This document shows, one piece after another, positions 37,634-46,942 of a stretch of DNA of 64,000 nt (positions are counted from its first letter, which is position 1; every line of letters begins with the position of its first letter). The stretch is from JBNAGF01 sp049801055 (GTDB lineage Bacteria; Pseudomonadota; Alphaproteobacteria; Rhodobacterales; Rhodobacteraceae). The notes under the pieces are model-generated. The model ran no database searches. It worked only from the letters and a program-made list of their open reading frames with translations, and was not told the DNA's origin. The translations under genes and the position numbers were made by a program. Location: contig NZ_JBNAGF010000004.1 of assembly GCF_049801055.1 (NCBI RefSeq), positions 186,001 to 250,000 on the forward strand, written 5' to 3'.

Positions 37634-39432
37634 GATTGTGGCTCCAGCAGCGGAATCTTCTGGAAGCTTCGGACATCCACCAGCCCAAGATCCGAAATCC
37701 TGAGTTCAGGAATGACAACCAGTGCCAAAAGCGAGTGCTGCATATACGCATTGTTCAATTGGCAGCCACAGGCCTGCATCGCGTCGACCATCTTCTGGGC
37801 CTTGGCAGCAACTTCGGTCGCGGGGCTGTCGGACATGAGACCGGCAATTGGCAGTTCAACCAGCGCCAATTCTTCGCCATCGCGGAAAATGGTGATGCCG
37901 CCTCCGACTTCGGCCAACCGGTTCGCTGCCAGAGCCATCTGTGACCGGTCGGTTCCAACCACGATCATGTGATGACTGTCATGGGCAACTGTCGACGCCA
38001 TGGCCATATTGCCTGTGTACCCGAAGCCGGACACGAAGGCGTTGGTCACGCCACCCGTTGCACGGTGGCGCTCGACCAGGGCAATCTGACACACTCCAGA
38101 TTCGCCCTCGACAAGACCATCCCGAACCGGGAGATCGGCCTTGAGCGCCTGTGTCGGGGCTTGGTTTTCAACGACGCCTATGACATTGGCCCGCACCGAA
38201 TTGGCTCCGTCAGGTGCAGGGATTTCAAAGTTCGACGAGGTCAAATCTTTTCCCAGGTGGACCGTATTCCGTGCCGTGTCCGGCCATTCGAGATGGGGGC
38301 AATCAACGCGGATTTTTCCGTCCTCTGCAACCAACCTTCCGCGCGCAAAGACCTGTTCGATCGGCAGTTTGGTTAAATCCGAAGTCAGGATGACATCCGC
38401 TCTGCGACCCGGCGCGATCGAGCCGATTTCTCGCTCCAGCCCAAAATGGGTCGCGGTATTGATCGTCGCCATTTGGATCGCGATCAGGGGATCGCATCCG
38501 CAGGAAATAGCGTGCCTCACCACGCGATTCATATGCCCGTCATTCACCAGCGTGCCCGAATGACAATCGTCGGTGCACAGGATGAAGTTCCGCGGGTCCA
38601 ACCCCTTTTCGGTCACTGCCGTGATCTGCGTTTCGACGTCATACCAGGCCGATCCGAGACGCATCATCGACCGCATACCCTGCCGCACGCGGGCAATCGC
38701 ATCAGCCTCACAGGTGCCTTCGTGGTCATCGGCCGGGCCTCCGGCTACATAGGCGGCAAAAGCCGACCCCAGATCGGGAGAAGCATAATGCCCACCAACC
38801 GTTTTCCCTGCCACCTGTGTGGCGGCAATTTCGGCCAACATCTTTGGGTCAGCTGCTGCGACGCCCGGGAAATTCATCATTTCACCAAGCCCAACTATGC
38901 CGGGCCATGCCATGGCTTCAACCACGTCTTCGGGGGTAATCTCCATGCCGGTCGTTTCCAGGCCGGGTGCCGACGGCGCGCAGGAGGGCATCTGGGTGAA
39001 GATGTTGACCGGCTGCATCAACGCCTCGTCATGCATCATCCGGACACCGTCCAACCCAAGCACGTTCGCAATCTCGTGCGGATCGGTGAACATAGATGTC
39101 GTTCCGTGTGGAATCACGGCGCGGGCGAACTCAGCAGGCGTCAGCATTCCGCTTTCGATATGCATATGCGCATCGCACAGCCCCGGTAGCATGTAACGAC
39201 CTTTTGCGTCGATTACTTCGGTTTGCGGTCCGATGGCATGGCTCAGATCGGCGGCGACCGAGGCAATTCGACCTTCTGCAACGGCTATGGAATAGCCCGG
39301 CAGTGCCTCGCGGCTGTGAACATTCACCCAGATACCGTTACGGATAACCAGATCGGCAGGCTCGCGACCGGCGCCAACAGCAATCAGGCGAGGGGCGACA
39401 TCGGGCCAGTTTGGGAATAGTGCGTTTTCCAT
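37630..39432 (-). CDS. ade: adenine deaminase
   Basis: This 600-residue amidohydrolase converts adenine to hypoxanthine and ammonia with a binuclear metal centre. Metal ligands are visible in LPGLCDAHMHIESGM and ILCTDDCHSGTLVNDGH; the C-terminal adenine deaminase domain includes the NAYMQHSLLALVVIPELRIS stretch typical of AdeC. AAGG lies before ATG 39432. It is the first gene of a two-gene operon with amn, whose start overlaps its stop. Confidence 0.92.
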   Translation of the reverse strand: MENALFPNWPDVAPRLIAVGAGREPADLVIRNGIWVNVHSREALPGYSIAVAEGRIASVAADLSHAIGPQTEVIDAKGRYMLPGLCDAHMHIESGMLTPAEFARAVIPHGTTSMFTDPHEIANVLGLDGVRMMHDEALMQPVNIFTQMPSCAPSAPGLETTGMEITPEDVVEAMAWPGIVGLGEMMNFPGVAAADPKMLAEIAATQVAGKTVGGHYASPDLGSAFAAYVAGGPADDHEGTCEADAIARVRQGMRSMMRLGSAWYDVETQITAVTEKGLDPRNFILCTDDCHSGTLVNDGHMNRVVRHAISCGCDPLIAIQMATINTATHFGLEREIGSIAPGRRADVILTSDLTKLPIEQVFARGRLVAEDGKIRVDCPHLEWPDTARNTVHLGKDLTSSNFEIPAPDGANSVRANVIGVVENQAPTQALKADLPVRDGLVEGESGVCQIALVERHRATGGVTNAFVSGFGYTGNMAMASTVAHDSHHMIVVGTDRSQMALAANRLAEVGGGITIFRDGEELALVELPIAGLMSDSPATEVAAKAQKMVDAMQACGCQLNNAYMQHSLLALVVIPELRISDLGLVDVRSFQKIPLLEPQS

Positions 39433-39519
39433 GGCCCAACCTTTCCGAAGTTAGGGATGGGTGCAAGACCCCGTGCGCACTGTCTTGAAATCTTTACATT
39501 CGTTGGGCTTTACTACCCT

Positions 39520-39945
39520 ATGGATATCGTTGTTCACCACAATCCGGACTGTGGCACATCACGCAATGTTCTGCAGATCATACGTGACGCAGGCTATGAT
39601 CCGGTTGTTGTTCCCTATCTCGAAACCGGCTGGACGCGACCGCAGTTGCTTGCTCTTTTTGCGGCGGCTGGCCTTACTCCGCGTTCCGCATTGCGAGTCA
39701 GCAAGTCCCCTGCAGCGGATCTGGGATTACTGGATCCGGAAGTATCAGAACAGGTGCTGTTGGATGCCATGTTGGAACACCCGGTTCTGGTCAACCGCCC
39801 GATCGTGGTCTGTCGCAATGGCGTGCGACTTTGCCGTCCATCCGGCACCGTTCTGGAGCTTCTTAACCAGTGGCCCGAAGGACCCTGGCTCAAGGAAGAT
39901 GGTCAAACCCTGATCTCTGCAAACGGCGATCGTCTACCTGAGTAG
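39520..39945 (+). CDS. arsenate reductase (glutaredoxin-coupled ArsC type)
   Basis: This 141-residue protein of the thioredoxin-like ArsC family has the catalytic cysteine in HHNPDCGTSRNVLQIIRDAG. The downstream NRPIVVCRNGVRLCRPSGTV region is also typical, including the RP motif that precedes the arginine-rich anion-binding site. It would reduce arsenate to arsenite with glutathione and glutaredoxin. No arsenic exporter or ArsR is nearby, so it may have a general or moonlighting role. ATG 39520 is used; the frame opens upstream without conserved sequence. Confidence 0.87.
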   Translation: MDIVVHHNPDCGTSRNVLQIIRDAGYDPVVVPYLETGWTRPQLLALFAAAGLTPRSALRVSKSPAADLGLLDPEVSEQVLLDAMLEHPVLVNRPIVVCRNGVRLCRPSGTVLELLNQWPEGPWLKEDGQTLISANGDRLPE

Positions 39946-39989
39946 CGGCCAGCGTTGACCAAGTGGCGGGATTGCCGCAGTTTGTCTCA

Positions 39990-40418
39990 ATGGACTACGA
40001 AACTGTAGATGCGGAAAAATTCGGCCAGTCCCTTAAGGGAATTGGGTTGAATCTTCTGGTTCGGGACGTTGCGCTCGAATGTGCGTTTTTGAACGCTGTT
40101 TTCGGGATGGCTTGCCACCAACAGAGCGCCGACTTCGCTATCATTACCTACGGCAATCAAGTGTTCCAGCTCCACGCCGACGGAACCTATCACTCGAACC
40201 CACTTTTAGGTCTGTTGCCCGAAGCGCCTCCGCGAGGAACCGGTATAGAAATCCGGCTTTATGACAGTGACCCCGAAATCAGTGTCCAGAATGCAAAGGC
40301 AATCGGAGCCACCGTATTGCAGGAACCGACAGACAAGCCGCACGGTCTCAGAGAAGCCTACATTCTCTGCGAGAACGGGTATGCTTGGGTGCCCAGCTGC
40401 CCAAAACCCAATTCCTAG
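39990..40418 (+). CDS. VOC-family (glyoxalase-like) protein
   Basis: This protein of about 142 residues has the beta-alpha-beta-beta-beta pattern of vicinal-oxygen-chelate proteins: IGLNLLVRDVALECAFLNAV, FAIITYGNQVFQLHADGTYH and GTGIEIRLYDSDPE. Metal-binding residues are not convincing, so it may be a binding protein rather than an enzyme. The start is uncertain; ATG 39990 is chosen, and GTG 39963 would add nine residues. It follows the ArsC-like gene by 44 bases and converges with a methyltransferase. Confidence 0.7.
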   Translation: MDYETVDAEKFGQSLKGIGLNLLVRDVALECAFLNAVFGMACHQQSADFAIITYGNQVFQLHADGTYHSNPLLGLLPEAPPRGTGIEIRLYDSDPEISVQNAKAIGATVLQEPTDKPHGLREAYILCENGYAWVPSCPKPNS

Positions 40419-40424
40419 GCGGGC

Positions 40425-41057
40425 TCAGGATTTTTCGAACTGCACGATGATCGCCGTATCATCCTTGTGTTCGCCCAAGGCCAGATCGCCATATATCGGC
40501 ACCTCGGACAAAACGAGGTTCTCGATCTGGTCTTCGGCCAGCTTCCGAAACACCTCATCAAATCCCATTTCAGTGAAATGGACCGAATTGACCGACAAGG
40601 TGAACTGCGCCCCATGGCGCGCGACCCGAAGCAGCGCACTCAAGGCATCCGGCCCCACGTGGCCATGCGTAAACGTTCCGGACGAAACTATTCCCGCATA
40701 GCTTTCTCTGGGTGCAGGGATGCCTTCGTTCAAATCCGCCAGAATTGAATCCCGATACACATCCTTGCGCATTGCTTGATCCAACATTTCGGCACTGATA
40801 TCGACCGCATCAATCGGGCCGACGCCCAGCCCGGACAAGACTGCACCACAAAGCCCGGTGCCTGCACCAACGTCCAGCACCGGCCCTTGTCCACCAGAGG
40901 CTACGAACGCACGAGCCGTCAGAGTGGGCAACTGGTAGTCTTCACGCGCAGCAAAGCCTTCGTCGTAATCACCGGCCCATTCAGCGTAGTGTTCCCTCGC
41001 TTCCTGGGGGGTCGAGGCAGCATAAACCGCTGCGAGTTGTTCTGGCTTTTTGCTCAT
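40425..41057 (-). CDS. class I SAM-dependent methyltransferase
   Basis: This 210-residue protein binds S-adenosylmethionine through motif I VLDVGAGTGLCGAVLSGLG, with the acidic end of strand 2 in IDAVDISAEMLDQA and the later FTHGHVGPDALSALLRVARH region. The acceptor is unknown. The N-terminal YAEWAGDYDEGF stretch is common in methyltransferases of the UbiE-like and Williams-Beuren-related groups. ATG 41057 is preferred over TTG 41063. The gene is a single unit, convergent with the VOC gene and divergent from the SDR gene. Confidence 0.82.
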   Translation of the reverse strand: MSKKPEQLAAVYAASTPQEAREHYAEWAGDYDEGFAAREDYQLPTLTARAFVASGGQGPVLDVGAGTGLCGAVLSGLGVGPIDAVDISAEMLDQAMRKDVYRDSILADLNEGIPAPRESYAGIVSSGTFTHGHVGPDALSALLRVARHGAQFTLSVNSVHFTEMGFDEVFRKLAEDQIENLVLSEVPIYGDLALGEHKDDTAIIVQFEKS

Positions 41058-41144
41058 AACCAATGAAATGCCGATCTGGGGATTCGAATCAAGCGGTCAT
41101 GGGCATGCCTTGCATCTGCCAGCATACCGGCCCATCAAGGGCGC

Positions 41145-42020
41145 ATGGCAAAGACACTCTTTTCATTCGGGCATGGATACACAGCGACTGCGTTGTCAAA
41201 TCAGTTGAAGGCCAGCGGTTGGCGCGTGATCGGAACTGCCCGCACAAGTGACCGGGCAAACGCACTGAAACAGGCCGGAGTAGAGCCTGTTTTGTGGCCA
41301 GAAGAAGTTCCTGATTTTTCGAACGTTTCGCACCTTTTGGTTTCAATTGCACCGGATGCCTCTGGCGACCCGGTATTGAACGAGTTGCGAGATCAAATCG
41401 AACTGCTGGCGCCGCGACTGCAATGGGCAGGGTATCTCTCAACTACCGCAGTTTATGGCGATCACGCTGGTGGGTGGGTAGACGAAAATACACCGCTAAC
41501 GCCGGCCTCTAGAAGAGGAGCGCAGCGTATTGAAGCTGAGAGTGCATGGCGCCAAGTCCCCAATTTGCCGATCCACATATTTCGGTTGGCCGGTATCTAT
41601 GGCCCGGGGAGAGGACCTTTTGCCAAGATCCGGAACGGAAATGCACGACGGATCATCAAACCGGGGCAAGTGTTTTCTCGAATTCACGTCGACGATATTG
41701 CTCAGGTTCTCATGGCTTCTATGGCCAATCCGCGTCCAGGCGCGGCTTACAACGTATGCGATGATGATCCCGCCCCGCCCCAAGACGTGATCGGTCTCGC
41801 AGCAGAGCTCCTTGACCTTCCGCTACCCGCCGAAATTCCGTTCGACGAAGCGGGCATGACCGACCTTGCCCGGAGTTTTTACGGAGAGAACAAGCGTGTC
41901 CGAAATGACCTAATCAAGAAGGAACTGGGAGTGAAACTCAGGTATCCCAGTTACCGCGAAGGTCTGCGCGCCCTTCTGAAATCCGAGGATGCTTCGCGCA
42001 AGCGGCAACCCAACGTCTAA
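41145..42020 (+). CDS. SDR-family NAD(P)-binding epimerase-like protein (YeeZ-like)
   Basis: This 291-residue extended SDR-like protein begins TLFSFGHGYTATALSNQLKA, a Rossmann fold in which the usual TGxxGxxG is replaced by GHGYTA. A catalytic-type serine and tyrosine are present in STTAVYGDHAGGWV. HIFRLAGIYGPGRGP is typical of the nucleotide-sugar epimerase group. Proteins like this (YeeZ) have no settled function. It diverges from the methyltransferase and is followed by tRNA-Thr. Confidence 0.78.
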   Translation: MAKTLFSFGHGYTATALSNQLKASGWRVIGTARTSDRANALKQAGVEPVLWPEEVPDFSNVSHLLVSIAPDASGDPVLNELRDQIELLAPRLQWAGYLSTTAVYGDHAGGWVDENTPLTPASRRGAQRIEAESAWRQVPNLPIHIFRLAGIYGPGRGPFAKIRNGNARRIIKPGQVFSRIHVDDIAQVLMASMANPRPGAAYNVCDDDPAPPQDVIGLAAELLDLPLPAEIPFDEAGMTDLARSFYGENKRVRNDLIKKELGVKLRYPSYREGLRALLKSEDASRKRQPNV

Positions 42021-42160
42021 ATGTAATAGGTTCAACACCAAACAGCGATTTGACTTACCGGGGCGCAACCGGTGGAGACCGCAATTTCGCTTGCCTTGGT
42101 CGACTGCCAAACGTATACAACGGCCCGTTGAAAGAGGTCGAGAAACACATCGACCCTTCA

Positions 42161-42236
42161 GCCGCTGTAGCTCAGCTGGTAGAGCACGTCATTCGTAATG
42201 ATGGGGTCGGGGGTTCGAGTCCCTTCAGCGGCACCA
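42161..42236 (+). tRNA. tRNA-Thr (CGT)
   Basis: The 76-base sequence starts GCCGCTG and ends CAGCGGC-ACCA, a complete acceptor stem with encoded CCA. The D-arm GCTCAGCTGGTAGAGC is standard. The anticodon stem CGTCA/TGATG encloses TTCGTAA, with anticodon CGT (threonine). The T-arm GGGGTTCGAGTCCC is intact. Confidence 0.93.
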
Positions 42237-42610
42237 CTTTTTCTGACAACACCCAAACCAAAAAACGACTTGGTAACCTGAAACCAACTTTCCGGAGACT
42301 GCCTAGCGTGCATTGCTGACAGTTCATGCTCTGACATTCGTTCTGGAACAGCCACGCGGATCGGTTTGGCCTCAGAGCACAACGATGGTCCGGTGTCCGT
42401 CGGTTCGTCCGCCCATAGTCAAACCTGCAAGAGCGTCGACCCGGACCCAGCCATGGGGCTTCGTACAACAGCCAGCAAGACCCGCCTCATTCGGGCACCT
42501 ATTAGCCAATCCAACTCAGAGATGCAGAACGCCCCTGATTGTTGAACAGTGAACAACCCCGTTGAGCCGAACTTTATGTATCCTGAGATGTGGAACAGAT
42601 CCCCCTCTCA
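42237..42610. other. 374-base stretch with no supported gene downstream of tRNA-Thr
   Basis: Only short open frames without motif or ribosome-binding site occur here. No inverted repeat, terminator with a T-run or duplicated tRNA end was found. It separates the tRNA from the last gene of the amidase operon and may be a remnant of integrated DNA, but nothing in the sequence proves that. Confidence 0.4.
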
Positions 42611-44041
42611 CTACCTCATTTTCGGGATCTTTTCCGGGCTAGCGAAACCCTCTCCGCGAACTGCTTCATAAGCAAGTGCGGCTCGGCAGACGTCTTGGTC
42701 ACGATACGTGTGCCCAACGATCTGAATGCCGGTCGGCACTCCGCTCTGACCGAACCCCGATGGCGCCGAAACTACCGGGCAGCGGCAGAGCATGTTGAAC
42801 GGCACGGTCAGGATCCAACCATGTAGAGGGTGCACCCTTTGCCCGTTGATAAAGATCTGTGTCGAAACACCGTCGCTATCCGCCGGAACCGAAGGCAGGG
42901 CCGTAGTTGGGCAAATCAACAGGCGATACTTTGCGAAAACCTTGCTCAACTCGCTGTACATGCGGTTCGCGATTTCTCCGGCCTCAAGGAACTTTGCTGC
43001 ATTTGAGGTCGTTGCTCCGTCGACCAAAGCTCGTGTGTAAGGCATGAAGGTCTTGGGATTTTCATTTACCAGTTCAGCCAATGAACCTCCGAACAGATGT
43101 TCAAGGTGTTGCATTGCACCGGCCAGAATGTCCTCGGTCCAGCCAATATCCACTTGTTCGACAACAGCTCCGGCATCACGGAAGGTGTCCAGAGCCTCTT
43201 CGGTGTTCCGACGCACGTCGTCGCTGATCTCATAGAAGCCGAGATTGGGTGAGTAAGCAATTTTCCAACCCTTTATGGGTTGCAGCTTGCTCGAAATACT
43301 CAGCTTGGGTCGCAACGAGACCATGTCATCTTTGTGTGGTCCGCACATGACATTCTGCAGCAAAATCATGTCTTTGGCCGTGCGAGCCAGAGGGCCATCA
43401 ACGGCATACTGGTCGAGGTTGAATGGGGAATCCGCAGGGTTGCGTCCAAAGGTCGGCTTCAAACCATAGAGGCCGCAGGTCGAAGCGGGAATTCGGATGG
43501 ACCCCCCGATGTCTGAGCCCGAACACAGGGCCGATGTACCAGACGCAAGTGAGGCCGAAGAGCCGCCCGAAGAGCCACCCGGGCTGAGCTCCGGGTTCCA
43601 AGGATTGCGTGTAATCCCCCAGAGTTTGCTGTTGGTTGTCACAGTGCAGGAAAACTCGGGTGTGGCGGTACGCGCGTGAACGATTCCGCCGGCCCGAAGA
43701 ATGCGCTCGTTGACCGGAGAGGTGTGAGTAGCAACATAATCTTTCATGGCGAGCGATCCGTTCGTGGTAGGCAAACCCCTGATTTCGCTCTCATCCTTGA
43801 TACCGATGCCTAGTCCTTCGAGCTTTCGCGTAGGCTTTCCTGCGGCATACTTCTTTTCTGCCAGCCGAGCCTTGTCCATTGCCTCATCAAAATAGGTGTT
43901 GGTAAAGGCATTCACCTTGGGCTCGACCGCCGATGCACGATCGATGAGTGCTTCGATATGCTCGACCGGTGAAAGGGTTTTCGCCTTGAACATTTCGAGC
44001 GATTTGTAGGCCGGAAGATAGGCCAATTCGGTTTTGGTCAC
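42611..44041 (-). CDS. amidase signature-family hydrolase
   Basis: This 476-residue enzyme has the Ser-cisSer-Lys triad of the amidase signature family: the lysine in GIGIKDESEIRGLPTTNGS, then SPGGSSGGSSASLASGTSAL and the nucleophile serine in GSDIGGSIRIPASTCGLYGL. It would hydrolyse a carboxamide to acid and ammonia. Start is GTG 44041, with AGGAG seven bases upstream; the open frame extends to 44158, but the extra part is polar and unconserved. It is the last gene after the amidohydrolase gene (152-base gap) in the TetR-importer module. The substrate is unknown. Confidence 0.88.
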   Translation of the reverse strand: MTKTELAYLPAYKSLEMFKAKTLSPVEHIEALIDRASAVEPKVNAFTNTYFDEAMDKARLAEKKYAAGKPTRKLEGLGIGIKDESEIRGLPTTNGSLAMKDYVATHTSPVNERILRAGGIVHARTATPEFSCTVTTNSKLWGITRNPWNPELSPGGSSGGSSASLASGTSALCSGSDIGGSIRIPASTCGLYGLKPTFGRNPADSPFNLDQYAVDGPLARTAKDMILLQNVMCGPHKDDMVSLRPKLSISSKLQPIKGWKIAYSPNLGFYEISDDVRRNTEEALDTFRDAGAVVEQVDIGWTEDILAGAMQHLEHLFGGSLAELVNENPKTFMPYTRALVDGATTSNAAKFLEAGEIANRMYSELSKVFAKYRLLICPTTALPSVPADSDGVSTQIFINGQRVHPLHGWILTVPFNMLCRCPVVSAPSGFGQSGVPTGIQIVGHTYRDQDVCRAALAYEAVRGEGFASPEKIPKMR

Positions 44042-44193
44042 CGTGTTTCTCCTGTCATCCTGAATTGCCTGATGGGCGACGCGGCTTCGAGTTCGTTCGT
44101 CGTCCGCGGGTTTAGACTGACTTCTCAACTGCAGTGAACTGGATGGTCGGTCCGCCATAACCGAGATTAGTAGCTTCTTTCTTTCATCCCGGC

Positions 44194-45840
44194 TCAGGCC
44201 TCATAAGTGATCCGGCCTCCGCAAATGGTCACAGCCGGGCGCGCAGATCCCAGTTGACGGGGGTCGATACTATCCAGATCAGTGTTCATCACCACGATGT
44301 CGGCCATCATCCCGGGTCGCAGCCGTCCTTTACGGTGCTCGTTGAACTCGACCCACGCATTGTCGCGGGTGTAAGCGGCTAAGGTCTCACGCAGACCAAG
44401 GCGCTGATCCGGCCAAATGTCAGGAAGCTCCACACCCGCCACAGCGCCCTGAATTGTCGGCATTACGTCAACTGGCACCACTGGCCAGTCTGTTGAGAAG
44501 ACCAGAGACGCACCCGTGTCGCGGATCGTTTTCCACGGAAACGCTGTTTTGATCTGATGTGCGTGCAGGATGTCCCCGGCTTCGTAACATGGAAAGAAGC
44601 CGCCCCGTGGCGAATGCAATGGCTGCATCGAGGCGACGGCACCCAGCTGCTTGATCCGGGGAATGTCGTCGGGATGGATAGTTTCGATATGCTCGATACG
44701 GTGCCGGCTGTCCCGAACCCCGTTTGCCATCTGCGCGGCTTCGTATCCATCCAGCGTTTGGCGCACTGCAGCATCGCCGATCGCATGCACAGCAATTTGC
44801 AGGCCCATTGCGTCCGCGCGAATGCACGCTGCTTTGAATTGCTGGGCAGAGAACAGAGGTTCGCTGCACGTGTCTGTCCCAGGATAAGGTTCCAGCATAA
44901 AGGCCGTTCGGCTGTCCAGAACGCCGTCCATGAACATCTTGACTCGTCGAGACCAAACCATGTCGGTGTTGTATTTTGTGCGCATCTCAGCTGCTTCATC
45001 CACTCGCTCGACCGGGTCGGTGTGCTTGAGGTGCATAGGGATTTCCGTACGACACAGAACTGTGCCTTCCTCTTCCATCTCGGAAAGCAGACCAAGTTGA
45101 TAAAAATTGCCATCCATGTTGTGCAGCCCGGTGATCCCCTGCGCGGCACAATGCTTGAAACCCTTGGCAATCGCTGCCTTGTCGATGGCGCGGGTCCGGA
45201 CATCGGGCGCCGGAACCGGGTCGGCCCCTGTCACCATGCCAAGCATCTCGCGCCCACCAAATGTCGTCATGGCCAGGATAGGCCCGAATGCGTCTGCTTC
45301 GAGCAACTCGCCTGTCGCCAGGCCGTCCTCACCCATCACCACTTCCGAGCCTTCGGCCACGTCCTTGCCATGTAGCAATCCAGCTGCCTCCAAGGCTTTG
45401 GTGTTGGCATAGACGGTGTGGTGATCGGCAGTGCAGGCAGCGAAGGGGCGGTCCGGCATCGCGGCGTCCAGATCATGCCGCGTGACTCCCCGATCACCCA
45501 TCAGTGCGTAATCAATCGAACACGCAAAGAGCAACGTGTCATTCGGGCGTTCCACACCATAGGGTCGCAAAACACCAGCCAGTTCATCGACCCCTTTGAC
45601 GCCGGTCAAGTTCAGGAAATCCAGTTCGGCTGAGCCACCAAACAAATGCACGTGGCTGTCGATAAATCCCGGCAGAACTGTTCCGCCCTGTGCATCGATG
45701 ATACGGGCATTGCCGGCAATGTCGCGGATTTCAGAGTTCGTCCCGACGGCCGCAATTTCACCACCGGTAATTGCCAAAGCTTCGGCATCAGGACCATCAA
45801 AAGTTATGACTCGCCCATTGAGGATAACGATATCAGGCAT
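44194..45840 (-). CDS. YtcJ-like metal-dependent amidohydrolase
   Basis: This 548-residue TIM-barrel hydrolase opens with ILNGRVITFDGPDAEALAIT. The metal-binding motif is VLPGFIDSHVHLFGG; later ligands include IAVHAIGDAAVRQTLDGYEA and the aspartate in LVFSTDWPVVPVDVMPTIQG. YtcJ-type proteins hydrolyse N-acyl or amide bonds, but few have known substrates. ATG 45840 has GGAG eight bases upstream. It directly follows the binding-protein gene, with a hairpin between them, so it probably acts on the substrate imported by this module. Confidence 0.87.
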   Translation of the reverse strand: MPDIVILNGRVITFDGPDAEALAITGGEIAAVGTNSEIRDIAGNARIIDAQGGTVLPGFIDSHVHLFGGSAELDFLNLTGVKGVDELAGVLRPYGVERPNDTLLFACSIDYALMGDRGVTRHDLDAAMPDRPFAACTADHHTVYANTKALEAAGLLHGKDVAEGSEVVMGEDGLATGELLEADAFGPILAMTTFGGREMLGMVTGADPVPAPDVRTRAIDKAAIAKGFKHCAAQGITGLHNMDGNFYQLGLLSEMEEEGTVLCRTEIPMHLKHTDPVERVDEAAEMRTKYNTDMVWSRRVKMFMDGVLDSRTAFMLEPYPGTDTCSEPLFSAQQFKAACIRADAMGLQIAVHAIGDAAVRQTLDGYEAAQMANGVRDSRHRIEHIETIHPDDIPRIKQLGAVASMQPLHSPRGGFFPCYEAGDILHAHQIKTAFPWKTIRDTGASLVFSTDWPVVPVDVMPTIQGAVAGVELPDIWPDQRLGLRETLAAYTRDNAWVEFNEHRKGRLRPGMMADIVVMNTDLDSIDPRQLGSARPAVTICGGRITYEA

Positions 45841-45856
45841 GTAGTTCTCCAGATCT

Positions 45857-45882
45857 TGGGGTGCCCTCGATCGCGCACCCCA
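45857..45882 (-). repeat. intergenic hairpin after the third binding-protein gene
   Basis: TGGGGTGC and GCACCCCA form a perfect 8-bp stem with a 10-base loop, 18 bases after the binding-protein stop. No T-run follows. This is the same location relative to the binding-protein gene as the hairpins at 3186-3210 and 9091-9115. Confidence 0.65.
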
Positions 45883-45900
45883 TTTTCCATTTCGGCGAGT

Positions 45901-46926
45901 CTATTTTTGTAGATCGGTCCAGATCTTGGTGTAGATCTTCTGAACCTCGGGCGCGCAGACTTCGGCGACGTAAGCCGCACCCTTAAGGTCTTCGGGTATG
46001 ACCACCTCCGGAGCGGTCGCCATGTCCTCGGGCATGTACTGCTCAGATCCGGCGATACCGTTGGCATAGCGCGCAAAAGAGGAAATCATGGCAGCATTTT
46101 CCGGCGCCATTACAAAGTTTTGGAAGATTTTCGCGTTTTCAGGGTTCTTGGCATCGGAAAGGACAACCACATTGTCCATCCATACCGGGTAACCTTCCTG
46201 CGGATAACCGAAGACGATGTCTTCGTTTTGCACCCGTGCCCGGAACGACGCACCGTTCCAGTTCACACCTGCGGCCAGATCACCTTTGACGAATTTCTCA
46301 ATGGTACCATAGTCGATCGACAACCAATGCTGTTTGGCTTCAACCAATGTGTCACGCACTTGTTTCAGGATTTCCTTGTCATCTGTGCATTGTGTGCCTC
46401 CATGATAATGAATTGCCAGTCCCATGACGTCATTCATTTCTGGAACGACATTAATCTTGCCCTTCAACTCGTCCGGAGGATCAAGAAAAATCGCCGCTGT
46501 ATGCGGGCTGCCGCTGTAGACCGACGTGTTCACTGTCAGACCGACAGTGCCCCATTGCCACGGAACGGAGTACTTACGTCCCGGATCGAAGGCCACATCC
46601 ACCCATTGCGGGTCCATGTGTTTGAAGTTCTCCATTTGGTTGGGGTTGGTTTCCATCAGCAGGCCTTCGCCTGCCCAGATCGGGATATATGTTCCCGACG
46701 GAACCACAATGTCGAAGCCATGCCCGCCGGCCTTTACCTTGGCCAGGGCCGTGTCGTTGCTGTCAAAATCTGTAATCGTAACCTTGATACCGGTTTCTGC
46801 TTCGAACTTTTCGATCAGTTCCGGGCTGGTGTAGTTGCCCCAGTTATAGATGTTCAGTTCGCCTTCAGCCGATGCAGGCAGTGCCACAGCAGCCGCGAGA
46901 CCAAGTGTTGTCACAAATGTTTTCAT
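45901..46926 (-). CDS. polyamine-type ABC transporter periplasmic binding protein
   Basis: This 341-residue exported protein has a signal peptide (residues 1-20, ending in ALPASA). The mature protein begins GELNIYNWGNYTSPELIEKF, the PotD/PotF-type opening. It carries the later PotD-like features LAAGVNWNGASFRARVQNED and YPVWMDNVVVLSDAKNPENA. It delivers an unknown cationic or amide-bearing ligand to the two permeases next to it. ATG 46926 with GGGAG upstream is used; the frame continues upstream as an unconserved tail that overlaps the permease gene. A hairpin follows its stop codon. Confidence 0.88.
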   Translation of the reverse strand: MKTFVTTLGLAAAVALPASAEGELNIYNWGNYTSPELIEKFEAETGIKVTITDFDSNDTALAKVKAGGHGFDIVVPSGTYIPIWAGEGLLMETNPNQMENFKHMDPQWVDVAFDPGRKYSVPWQWGTVGLTVNTSVYSGSPHTAAIFLDPPDELKGKINVVPEMNDVMGLAIHYHGGTQCTDDKEILKQVRDTLVEAKQHWLSIDYGTIEKFVKGDLAAGVNWNGASFRARVQNEDIVFGYPQEGYPVWMDNVVVLSDAKNPENAKIFQNFVMAPENAAMISSFARYANGIAGSEQYMPEDMATAPEVVIPEDLKGAAYVAEVCAPEVQKIYTKIWTDLQK

Positions 46927-46942
46927 GCGGTTTCTCCCTGAG

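Noticed and set aside
42237..42610. Possible integrated element behind tRNA-Thr
   Set aside because: No integrase, no repeated tRNA 3' end and no phage or plasmid genes are present nearby.
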